Below, one piece after another: positions 9,638 to 21,779 of a stretch of 64,000 nucleotides of DNA. Positions within the stretch are counted from its first letter, which is position 1. Each line of letters opens with the position of its first letter. The notes beneath the pieces were generated by a model. That model worked only from the letters and a program-made list of their open reading frames with translations, did no database searches and was not told where the DNA came from. Origin of the DNA: Maylandia zebra (lineage: Eukaryota; Chordata; Actinopteri; Cichliformes; Cichlidae); NCBI RefSeq assembly GCF_041146795.1, contig NC_135174.1:2605878-2669877 (forward strand), given 5' to 3'. A program made the translations under genes and the position numbers.

Positions 9638-12392
9638 CTAAAGTCCAGTCATATTTTTGAGTGTTATATAATTTTCAACTGCAGTAGTCCAGTTGACTGG
9701 TCGAGGGAGCTCACTCTGTCTTTCCAAGTTTGTGAAATGAACCTGGAGATTGTTGTCCCCACATAGACTGTACTGAGCAGGTAGAATGTCATCAAACTGG
9801 TGCAGGATGTCTTGAGGCACTTGGAATCCACACTCTCTTCCACCATACCTTAGGTCAGTCAGAAAAATGAACAAATTCAGTCACTTCTCCAGGTACTATC
9901 CTTCAAGGTTACAGCAAAAGCGCAAAGTCAATCTTATAATTAAAAGTCAGTTCTGGAAATTGTGATTTTAAAGAATCTTAATTATGCATATATCTACATT
10001 TGTCATTTTTAGCCAAGATGTGATCCAAAGTTAAAATATGATTGTCTAACTTTTTTTTTTTTTGGAAAAAAATATAAAAATAAAACGTATGTGCATGAAG
10101 TCAGAGAACAGAACTAATGGCAAAACACAAGTGGCAGCTTTAATTTCTATTCAGCAAAAAGGTGAAAACAACAAAAAATACTATTCAATTGCAAAAGTGT
10201 GTGTAATACCTGCTGTGAGTAACAGTTAGGGCAAATTGTTAAACCTAAATGGCATACTGCTTACTTAACTCAAGTGGTTAGGTCAAGAAAGAAAAGAGTG
10301 CACATAAGGGATGGACTGTTCCTGAACCATTTTATAAATGAACAACAGGTTTAATAACAGCAAGCTGGACAGGTATCCTGCACATACAATACACTATACT
10401 GAGGAAGAAAAATTTTAGTAAAACTGTGAAATAAAATACATGGACTAAATACATACCTATGAGGCAGGTGATACATGGCTTCTGGTTTACCAGATGGACA
10501 ACAAGATTGGCGCACAGGTCGGATGGTGTGAGTGTTCCAGAGATCTCTGTACTCGTCAAGCTCTTTTTGCAAGACATTGAGGAAGACATATCGTAGAAGG
10601 CATTTATGTTCATGACTGCCGTTGAAAAGATGCCTCTCCCTCAGGTCACTGAAGAGTTCAATCCAGAACTGAGTTCTAATGGTGGAATGACAAGGCATAT
10701 AAAATTTAATAACACAAGTAATTCAATGTAATTGTCCTCTTTTAAAAAAAAGTCGTAATCTTAAGAATATTGAAATGTGCGCAATTTCGTTCAAAGAAAA
10801 GCTTATTCACATGTTCTGAAGTGTTTCATCAATGCACTGCAGGAAAAAAAAAGCAACTTCACACAAATAACAAAATTTAACAAAATGATTAATCCTTCTG
10901 TTATTCCTACATTTGGCGGTTGAACTTAAGAAAAGTTGTAATATACAGGTCTGTCCATAAAAATGTACTATTTTGTTTCTCCATGAACACTGAAGCTGTT
11001 ATCACTTGTTAGATACCACACAGAAATCCAAAAGCTAGTGAAAACATCAGTATTTTTTTTTTGGCACACAAAGTCGAAGAAATGTCTGAAATGAATGACC
11101 TCCTCTAACAAATTTCTGTCATGTTGGATCAATGTTCTTATATTACTCATATTACAGTTCTCAAATTTGAAGAAACCCTTGTTCTTTTATTTATATGACT
11201 CCCTACAGGTAAACTATTTGATCTAGATGTTAGTTTGGTACTACGTAGGCACACAAATTTGAATACATTTTACTCAGTTTTAAATACATCAATCTTTACT
11301 GATGCCATTGCCTCTAGGATTCATAATAATTTATTAAAATGTTGAATGTCAGTTTGTTTGTTGTTTTTTATAGTTCCTTTTTAGGACTTTTGTGGAATGT
11401 CTGAGTAGGATTTTCTTTTTGAGTGAGTTGTTTTAATACAAACAAATGTCACTGGTATACCAAACCATTTATTATATTTTTTGAAGCAGTTGTGCATCAC
11501 ATGAGAAAAATGTGTAGGTGACTATGTTTTTCTTTGTTTGTGACTGTAATTTAATATTTGAGTATAAAACCCCACCCACAAAAAAAAGTATATCGCTGAC
11601 CACGAAACACCTTCAGAACCATTCAATTTTAGTTTCAGAATATATTTTAAAAGCCATGTACCTTTGCTTTCTGAACGAAGACCACCAACTTTCAATCCGT
11701 TGATTTGTAGTTGAGGTACCATACATATGACTGTGGGCTCCTGCAAGTTCATCTCCATGGTCTGATCTTAAAGCACAGTGAATGGCTGCCATTGTGCCAT
11801 TTTCTGTGCCACAGTCTGTACGAAGGCATGCTTGGAAGTTGACCAAACCGTGACAAGCACTCCATATAATATTTTGCAATGATACCTGGGTCATTATTTG
11901 AGCTGCCACAGCTGAGCCACATAACTTTCCTTGAAAATCCATCGACACATGCACTAATAGAAACACCAAAGGGCTTCAGCTTATCGTAACCATCCACATG
12001 CCACACTTGATTTGGTCCTTCTGAAAAATATCCTCTTCGAACAAACCTGCGTTTACAGCGACGCTTAACACCATATGGATCTAGTCTTGAGAGTATGTGC
12101 ATTACATCATTTCTTTTAACTTTCAGATTATACTTTTGTCGCAGTGTCTGATACATGGATCTGTAACCCAGAAGCTGACCTGAGCCTCTCAGCTCTTGTG
12201 TAACAGTGGAAATGACAATGTCAGTGGGAGTAAAGTCTGTCCTTCTAGTCATTCCAGCATCTTTTAGCCTCCTCTTTAATGTTCTCAGACTCATACAAAT
12301 ATTATGCTTGTTTTCAAGAAAATCCAGGATCACTTCATATGTATGGCCCTCAGAGAAATACTTATTGATGATGTCTGTGACTGAGACTGGGC
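9638..12392 (-). pseudogene. Integrase-like DDE transposase, three visible exons, one frameshift
   Basis: Exons on the minus strand are 12392-11662, 10675-10457 and 9849-9638, with GT/AG borders and matching phases (2 and 2). Exon 1 carries a helix-turn-helix-like N-terminus (SLRTLKRRLKDAGM). It then has the core with Asp in WHVDGYDK, Asp in RTDCGTEN and Glu in NQRIESWW, the three catalytic acidic residues of an rve/IS3-type enzyme. The first Asp lies before and the second after a 1-nt frame break near 11820. Exon 2 has FWIELFSDLRE and DLWNTHTIRPVRQS. Exon 3 ends KNMTGL. About 387 codons are present. An upstream first exon is implied by the acceptor at 12393 but was not found. The enzyme would cut and paste the element using its terminal repeats. 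Confidence 0.85.
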
Positions 12393-12862
12393 CTAAGGTT
12401 GAAGAGAAAACATGAAAAGATAATTACGACCGCAGGAATCCACAAATGCACTTAATAAGTGTTTTTAAAAAAAATACCACATCTGAAACAAGTCTCAATA
12501 AACATGACTCAAGTATTTAATCTTCTTGATGTGTGCTTAAATAAAGGCCAGCAAAAGCTCAAAGAACATGGACCAGGATTCAGGACTTATCACTCTCATT
12601 AAGACCTCTATGCTGACAACTCAAAATGAGCAAAATTAGAGAAGTTAGAAGAATTTCGTCACTGTGTACATATGCCCTATTAAGTCATAAACTAGTTTTT
12701 AAAATTATGCCGTAGAACCGGTGGCAGGCTTAAACCAGAATACAGTTCTTAGTACCTACCAGTTCATGCCTTTGCATTTGTTCTCGGGTTTAAAAAAGCT
12801 TCATTTCTAAGGCTACATTAAACATTATCTTTGTTAGAATTATCTTTGAATATATATTCCAG

Positions 12863-13299
12863 ATATCTGTAGTATTATTAGAATCATGAGATTACAAGAT
12901 ATTTACCTCTCCTCCACTTCTTTGAAGTGTCTCCCAGTCCTAGCGCACTGGTTAGCATGTTTTGGTTTGTGCAACTGGTCCGTCGGGTTATTGTCTCCCC
13001 AGGAACATTTCCGTTGTCTTTTTTCCTATTTCCGTTGTGCTTTGTGTGCTTTTGCAGCGCTTTTCTTTTTGCAGCGTTTTTCTTTTTGCAGCATTTTTCT
13101 TTTTGCAGTGCAGCGTTTTTCTTGAAATTGCAGTGCAGCGTCTTTCTTTTTGTAGCGTTTTTCTTTTTGCAGTGCAGCGTTTTTCTCGAAGTTGCAGTGC
13201 AGCGTCTTTCTTTTTGCAGCGTTTTCCTTTTTGCAGCATTTTTCTTTTTGCAAGTGTTTTCTGAAGTTGCAGTCCGTTTGGCCTCTCAGGGCCACCGTA
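12863..13299 (-). repeat. Right terminal inverted repeat of the 5.7-kb transposon
   Basis: Reverse complement of the left arm, 437 bp against 356 bp. The extra length is additional copies of the CTGCAAAAAGAAAAACG-type unit. Such subterminal arrays are often transposase-binding sites. That role is inferred here. Confidence 0.85.
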
Positions 13300-13305
13300 G
13301 TCCAG

Positions 13306-16300
13306 GCTTTATGAATATGAGCTACAAGCATACTCTGATGGGCAAAGTTAAGTGGCAAACCATCATACCTACTTAAATTTATGCTGGAATTACTCTGTGA
13401 CTGCAGAAATGTGCATACACTACCTACGGTAGGACGTTTTCCTAAAGTATGATGGTTTGGCAGAACACCGGCTTACCGTTAGCCAGCCGGCGTTTAGCAT
13501 TCCAGCCTGTTAGCCTGTCTGGCATATAGGCCGCAGCTCGCGGGTTAACCCGGCCAGCAGGGCTCCGCTCGTAGTTCGGCTACATTGGGGACAGGTGTCA
13601 GAGTTCCAAGCATACACGTTCACCTGTCAGCACTGTGACGCAGAAGCAAATAAACGGTGGAAGGGGAATTCCGGTTGCGGCTAGTGCCGGCTAACTGTTA
13701 GCACTTCCTGGTTAGCGTGTGGCCCCGCCCCCTTGCTTGGTAGCAGAAGTATGGCAGCCCACACATCCCAAACATGTCTGTGTATGGCATTTTTGCCTTT
13801 TGACGATAGGAACGAGCAGTGTTGCTGTGCCTGGGCGAAAAGGGAAAAATAAATAACTACATGATAGCAGCCCATAGCATGCTGGCTAGAGAAGCTGACT
13901 GCTTTGTTGCCAACACGAACTAGGCAGACCGTGCTTGGTTTTCTGAAAGCATTTAACTGGCCCACCCCTCCCCCATCTCATGCCTCCAAAAAATGCCTGC
14001 CACTGCTGTGGACACCAGATAGGCAGGCCATGGGCTGGGTCCCCTCCCACACCTGTTGCTGATTCACTGCTGGCCCCTCCCACAGCATCCCTCCCATGGC
14101 TCCACCTCTGTGAGGCCTGGGCCGGTGTTGGTTGACTATCAGGTGGTGGATGTTGAAGAAGCTTCCATCCTCTCCTCCGGTGTTGCCGCCCTGTCCCTGG
14201 GCTGCCCCTTGCTGGTCCCCGTGCACAGTGTCGGGTGAGATGGGTCCCTTCAGCTCTTGATTGAAGCATCACAGGTGTGGGAACTAGCCCTTCCTGCGGT
14301 CCTGTCTAGTAGAGTGGACCTCAAGGTTGATGTCACGCAGCCTCACCGCCTCCCATCTCAGGTGCCGTTGCTGCCTGATTGGTCTGGTGGCAGGCGATTG
14401 AGTGCCATTCCTCCCTTCGGGCCTTCCCTGGGCAGGGTGGCATGCCCTAACAGGGGCGTAAGGGTTACTTATGCCCTGATGGCGGCCATATTGTCACTCC
14501 CTCTGTAGGGATGAAGCTTGACATGTCAACTGCAGGCAGTCTGGGGACACGGAGAGCCCTCCCCCATCCTGTGCCTCTCAGGCTAAAGTGAGGATGATGG
14601 CTGCATGGCCCCGCCTCTGTGAGGCCTGGGCTGGTGGAGGTTGATTATCGTGAGGTGGATGTTGAAGAAACTTCTATCCCCTCTGGCTGCCACTGGAGTG
14701 GGGCCCGGACGGGTGAACCCATGTCTGGGTCGCCTGATTCCGGGCCCCTCCCACAGCATTCCCTCCCATGGCCCCGCCTCTGTGAGCCCTGGGCTGGTGG
14801 ATGTTGATTGTCAGGAGGTTGATGTTTATGACGCTTGGCTCGGGTCAGACGACCAGGGTTGCCTGATGGAACTGCCTGTCTACCCTGGGGCCACCTCGCT
14901 GTGCTGAGGGGCCTATGCAGGCGTGTGGAGATGGCCGTGTTCAGGTGAGGCGGGGAGGACTCGGAGCCTGGGCTCAGCTGTCCTCAAGCCGCCCTCCTCC
15001 CTCCTGACATCCTTTGAATTGGGCTTAGTGGCCAGCACTGCTGCAGGCTGCGTTCCCCTGGCATATTGCCCACGCTTCGCCGGTTTATACACCAGTTATG
15101 CCTCGCTGACGCCTCGGCCAGCGGTTAACAATTCTCCAGCCTGCAGCGCTGGCTCTCTGTCTGGCAGATTGCCCAAATGTTGCAGGTCTACGTGGCTGGC
15201 AGGGCCTGCTCAGTGAGCTGACACCCTCGGTGAGTCACCTCCCTGGCTGCACTGCAGCTGCAGGCTGTCTTCCCTTGGCGTGTTGCCCGCATTCACAGCT
15301 TGCGCGCCAGTTGGACCTCACTGCGGCGAGTGAGCATTCTCCAGCCTATTTTAGCCGGGTTCTTTCTGGCATATCAGCTACTGCAGCTACTGGCTGTGTT
15401 CCCCTGGCGTATTGCCCGCATTCGCCGGTTTACTCCCCAGCTGGACCTCGCAGTGTCTGATTCTTCAGCTGGCGAGTGAGTGTTCTCCAGCCTGGAGCAT
15501 TGTGCATGAGTGTCTCGTTCTCAAAGTTCACTCTTGTTGCTCCCCTGTCTGCGGACAGTGCTAGCGACCGCTTGGCCCCTGGGTGGACCTTCGGGTTAAG
15601 TCCCCGCTTGGCCTTCAGCGGGCTAGACTGCCAGGGGGCAGTTTGATCTGTCTGATACATCAGCCAGCAAGTGAGTGTTCTCCAGCATGCAGCGCTGGCT
15701 CTCTGTCTAGTGCATTGCCCCTGTGTCGCGGGTCACATGGCCACCAGGTGCCCGCTCAGTGAGCTGACACTTCCCAACTGACCGCAAGTGTCTCGTCAGG
15801 CCCACTCTTGCTGGCCCCCTGGTTGCGTACAGCGCAGAGTGTCTGCTATACCCTGGTGATGAACCTTGGGTTGCTCCCCTCTTGGGCCCTCAGTGGCCTG
15901 AGCCACCAGCCCCTCCCCTGTCGTGGATGGTGCAGGTCGGCCGCTCTGCTCCTGGGACAGGCCCTGGGCCTTAACCTACCTCGGCCATCCATTGAGTGGC
16001 CGAGCTGCTGCGGCAGGCTCTCTTTCCCTGGCACTGTGTCACTGCCTAGTGCTAGGCGGGGATCTGTTATGACTCGGCTTCTCCAGCAGGCGGCTTCGAC
16101 TTCCCGTCTGGAGCATTGTCCGCATATCGCGGGTTCCTGTCTCGGCGATAGCCAGCTGCTGTGCTTGAGTGGCTTGGTAGGCTGTGCTCCCCTGGCGTAT
16201 TGCTCACGTTCGCTGGCTTACACGCCAGGCGGACCTCGCTGTGACGAGTGAGACTTCTGCAGCCTAGTGTAGCCATTGTTCTGTCTGGCGTGTTGCCCGC

Positions 16301-17024
16301 AGTGCGCGGTTCACACGACCAGCGGGTGGGGCAGCTTCTCGGCTCTGACTCCAGCAGCAGTGCGTATTGCCCATGCTTCCCCGGTTTACGCGCCAGCCGG
16401 ACCTCGCTGTGTCTGATGGTCAGCCAGCGAGTGAGTGTTTTTTCAGCCTGTAGCGCCAGGCTCCCTGCAGGCGGTTTGCCGGTTACACGGTAGCTGTACC
16501 TCGCTGTGTCTGATACACCAGCCAGTGAGTGTGTTGCGTTCCAGCCTGTGGCGCCAGCTTTGCATGAGTGTCTCGTCCCTGAGTTCACTCTTGCGGCTCC
16601 CCTGTCTACGGATGGATGCTTGGCCCTGGGGCGACCTGCGACTCGCGTCCCTGGCTTGGCCCTCCGCTCTGGCAGCTGCTGTGTTCCCCTGCCGTGTTGC
16701 CTGCATTCGCCGGCTTACGTGCCAGTCGGACCTTGCTGTGTCTGATATGTCAGCCAGCGAGTGTGTGTTCTCCAGCTTCTTTAGCCAGTCTCTTCTGGGA
16801 TATGAGCTCCTGTGGCTGCAGGCTGTGTTCCCCAGCGTCTAACCCTAACCCTTTGTGTCTGACCTCGAGTGTCTCGTTTACGAGTTCACTCTTGAGGCTT
16901 CACTTCGCCGGCCGTCGGACCTTGCTGTGGCGAGTGAGAGTTCTCCAGCCTGTAGCGCCGACTCTCTTGGTTCTCTTCGAGAGAGATTATCTCTCCACCA
17001 TCAGGCCGCACGGAAATGCGTTCC
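13306..17024. repeat. GC-rich, irregular higher-order repeat field
   Basis: Recurring phrases include GTGTTCCCCTGGCGTATTGC, CGCATTCGCCGGTTTAC, CCAGTCGGACCTCGCTGTG, AGCGAGTGAGTGTTCTCCAG and CCTGTAGCGCC. They return at irregular intervals of roughly 100-400 bp from ~15040 to ~16960, in the same order but with deletions. A related phrase lies at 7200-7260 in the left flank, so both sides belong to one structure. Short ORFs run through it in several frames without recognisable domains. A short CTAACCCTAACCCT run sits at 16839. Between 13900 and 14900 another GC-rich block repeats CCCGCCTCTGTGAGGCCTGGGC-like phrases. Confidence 0.6.
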
Positions 17025-17133
17025 GATCAAATTATTACCGGTGTCACGTCTGCACAGCTGCTTTATATGTGAGCTGTGGGGCGTGGCCAGGCGAGACGGA
17101 CTGTCTTAAAGAAGTATCCACACGCCACGGTGC
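17025..17133 (-). repeat. Right arm of the outer inverted repeat
   Basis: Reverse complement of 6862-6965, with its TATA-like ACATATAAAG also pointing inward. Confidence 0.65.
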
Positions 17134-17262
17134 ATGGTTCAAGTGCACTGCAGACCATTTCCTGTGTATCATTCCTCCTCAGTCACTCTGCAATCCCATC
17201 TGTGTCCCTAAATTGGATAAGTGGAAGAAGATGGATGGATGGAAGTTCCACAGGTTTTGTTA
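17134..17262 (+). mobile_element. RTE/SINE-type 3' tail
   Basis: The segment ends CTAAATTGGATAAGTGGAAG followed by GATGGATGGATGG, the tail seen on many fish RTE LINEs and the SINEs that borrow it. No body of the element is recognisable. Confidence 0.5.
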
Positions 17263-17399
17263 GTTGTCTAAAATTCTAAAGCAGTTACATGAGGGTGTTT
17301 TAGCCTACTATAGACCAGTTTTCAGCATTTCTTTCAAAAATCGAATTATTGATTTGATCATTGATACAGGAACGGCTCTAATTGAAGCTTTTAATCAGG

Positions 17400-17995
17400 A
17401 TTTAGACTTCATCATAGCACATCAATCCACCTGGTGGTTTGGTGGAAGCAATCCCATTCAGCTTGTCCTGCAGCAGAACTGGGCTAATGATATTAAAAGC
17501 TGAACTGTAGACCACAAAAAGTAGCTTGGCACAAGTTCCTGCACAGTCCAAATGTTGGATGAAGTGCAGTGCATTGATAGCACTTTCTGTTACAGCTCTG
17601 TAATAAAGGGATAATAGTAGGGTAACAAGGAAGAAATAAGAACATAATAATGTTCTTACCCATGGTAGTTTCTATGTAACAAGCAGGAAACAGAGCTACA
17701 AAATACAAAACTTCTTGTTTCCATTTGATAAGACATTAATAACCTATTAATGCTAACTTAAAAAACTGACCATTACCTGGAAAATTTCTCTGGTAGTTTC
17801 TATGTAATAAGCAGGAAACAGCTGCAAAATGCAAAACAGATTGTTTCTATGTAATAACCTATTAATAACCAGGTGATAACCTTTTAAAACACACTTAAAG
17901 AATTGTAATGAGTACCACAAAACACCTGTGGCGGTTTTCGGTAATAAGCAGGAATTTAAAACTATTGTCATGATGGATAAAGTAAAGTAAAAGTA
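17400..17995 (-). pseudogene. LINE RT relic followed by degenerate minisatellite
   Basis: On the minus strand 17520-17420 reads LFVVYSSAFNIISPVLLQ, the RT block A region of an L2-type LINE (Asp replaced by Val). The part from 17560 to 17995 is AT-rich with a repeated TTTCTATGTAA(C/T)AAGCAGGAAACAG motif. Related sequence, with the same RT relation, occurs at 44690-45185 and weakly at 36700-36900. Confidence 0.55.
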
Positions 17996-18004
17996 AGTAA
18001 AATT

Positions 18005-18341
18005 TTATTGATAAAATTTCAAGATAAAAATCACAAAGTGCTTGCTCATAGGGGGGTCATATGGATCATAAGGGAAGCATGAAAAATGTAAACAGAATTG
18101 GCAGAACTCCATAACTGACCATAGTGTGTGAAGAGGACTCTTCATTTTCATGGAAAAACTGGAGCCTATTAGATAGATATGATGCAAACCACTGCAGCGC
18201 AGTACGTGTAATACCTACAGCGTGCTCTAATCGCTCTAATAGAATATTATGGTCAACAGTATCGAACGCTGAAATGAGGTCTAGCAGGACAAGCACAGAG
18301 ATAAGTCCACTGCCAGAGGCCATAAGAAGATCATTTGTAAC
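18005..18341 (-). pseudogene. LINE RT relic (segment 3' of a hAT insertion)
   Basis: The minus strand gives LISAFDTVDHNILLERLEHA and ALQWFASYLSNR, RT block A of the fish L2/Rex1-like group, then a degraded block B. The hAT MITE at 18342-19237 interrupts it. The endonuclease part of a similar minus-strand element lies at 19806-21503, probably the same original copy. Confidence 0.75.
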
Positions 18342-19237
18342 TAGCGATGGGTATCGTTTAGGTTTTATCCGATACCGGTGCCAAACCGGTACTTTTGAAA
18401 CAGTGCCGGTGCTTAAATGGTGCTCGAAGCGGTGCTTAAACAATGGAAAACACAAACTTTGTCCTAAAACCTCTCATGTTTAGCTGTTCTCTTTTTTGTA
18501 AAAAGATAACAATGTTAGCCTTTTCTTCAGCTATAGGCCATATATGGTTTCACTCTATCCAACAAGAAGACAGCCGCATGTAACTACGACGGTGTTTGCT
18601 AGTTCACCTTACGTGCATTAATGTAATAACGTGGTTAGCCTACTCAACGTAAATTACACACGAACAACATTAAGCTACTCACCCAGAGAAGAACGGCTGC
18701 TGCTGCATCATCATCCTCATCATTCCTGCTACACTGGCAGGGCTAGGGGCCAGGACTCTACTCTTTGGGTTCTTGGGGGATGTTGCTAACTCCGGGTCTG
18801 ATAACAGGCACCACACCTGCAGTAGATGTGCTCGGTGTGAGGTCTCGCAGCAAGCTATCAAATACGGTGCATTTCTAGTCTTTTAAAAAACGCTATGCAT
18901 CGCCAGGTGTTTCATCAGAATCGAGGTGTTACCTCCTTTGACAGTATCACAGTATCAGCTTAAAGCACTTGTTGCTGCTGAGTTTGCATCTTTTGCTGTG
19001 AAGTACAGCCAGACTTTGACCGCTTCGCCTTCGGCATTTTTAATCTGTAGCTCTGCTCTAAAAGAACATACGTACCTGGGCCCGCCTACTATCCTCGGAA
19101 AGGTAAAATGATTGGCTACAATCCAAAGTGTATGACATCTCAGGAAAAAAAAAAAGCACCGAAATAAAGCACCGAAATGTGCGCTGCTTTTCGGTCTGGT
19201 TACTACCGTTTATGTCAGATACCGGTACCCATCCCTA
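18342..19237. mobile_element. Non-autonomous hAT element (Ac-type target site)
   Basis: 896 bp with ends TAGCGATGGGTA and TACCCATCCCTA, flanked by an exact 8-bp duplication TTTGTAAC (18334-18341, 19238-19245). The duplication fits the nTnnnnAn consensus of Ac-family hATs. No transposase is recognised inside. It splits a LINE. Confidence 0.9.
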
Positions 19238-19245
19238 TTTGTAAC

Positions 19246-19621
19246 TTTCACTAAAGGTTATCTCCCATCATCCGTTCTTACCACCTTCTACCGAGGGACT
19301 ATCAAGAGCGTCCTGAGCAGTTGCATCACTGTCTGGTATGGTAACTGTAGCGTATCGGATCGCAATACCCTACAATGGATAATGAGAGCAGCTGAGAAGA
19401 TCGTTGGAGCCTTTCTTCCCTCCATCATAGACATTTATAGCACCCACTCCTTCTGCAAAGCCACCAACACTGTGGAGGACCCCACACACCCCTCACACAC
19501 ACTCTTCACCCTGCTGCCTTCTGGAAAGAGGTACCAGACCATCCGGGCCCTCACTGCCAGACGATGGAACAGTTTGTTCCCCCAAGCCATCAGACTCCTG
19601 AACACTCAGTGCCTGGACTGA
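19246..19621 (+). pseudogene. 3' end of an L2-type LINE (ORF2 C-terminus)
   Basis: The plus strand reads PPSTEG- and VLSSCITVWYGNCSVSDR-like residues, then LQWIMRAAEKIVGAFLPS, HTLFTLLPSGKRYQTIRA and SLFPQAIRLLN before a stop at 19619. This is the conserved C-terminus of L2-type ORF2. A (CA)n tract follows. It is inserted in opposite orientation within the minus-strand LINE. Confidence 0.85.
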
Positions 19622-19672
19622 AACACACGCACAACTTCATACACGTCACTACCAAGCACTCGTCTGCAGTAT

Positions 19673-19673
<1 letters not shown>

Positions 19674-19719
<46 letters not shown>
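19674..19719 (+). repeat. (CA)n microsatellite
   Basis: About 23 CA dinucleotides in the 3' UTR of the LINE fragment. Confidence 0.95.
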
Positions 19720-19721
<2 letters not shown>

Positions 19722-19805
19722 ACAGACACCAAGTTACTTTTGAACAATACTCAGCATTTTGGCCTGTGGTACACAGCAGATTTTTAGAGATAGGTTTATC
19801 ATATT

Positions 19806-21536
<1,731 letters not shown>

Positions 21537-21545
21537 CTATGATGT

Positions 21546-21547
<2 letters not shown>

Positions 21548-21621
<74 letters not shown>
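21548..21621 (+). repeat. (GT)n microsatellite
   Basis: Thirty-plus uninterrupted GT dinucleotides. Confidence 0.97.
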
Positions 21622-21625
<4 letters not shown>

Positions 21626-21779
21626 GGGGCATTAACCTGTAGACTGTCCTCTCACAAATTCACACTTGTTGCAGACTCTGTCATGATGCTTTCTCTTGTT
21701 TTCCTCCTCCACTGCTGTCTGGGCATTATCTATGTGTATGTCTCTTTGCATTACAGTCAAAAAATAAATAAAGTCCCCA

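Larger units (their letters stand above)
7621..13299. mobile_element. Complete DNA transposon with integrase-like transposase and HECT gene (IS3EU-like)
   Basis: The 5679-bp element has termini TACGGTGGCCCTGAGAGGCC at both ends in inverted orientation and is flanked by an exact 6-bp duplication GTCCAG (7615-7620 and 13300-13305). The terminal inverted repeats are several hundred bp long. Inside are a minus-strand, at least three-exon transposase of retroviral-integrase/IS3 fold and a plus-strand HECT C-lobe, arranged convergently. From memory, TAY termini, 6-bp duplications and an IS3-like DDE enzyme define the IS3EU superfamily, so I assign it there by inference. Exact target duplications suggest a recent insertion, but the transposase has a frameshift. 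Confidence 0.8.

Noticed and set aside
16839-16852. Interstitial telomere site
   Set aside because: Only two CTAACC units. A similar two-unit run is at 61905. Too short to mean anything.
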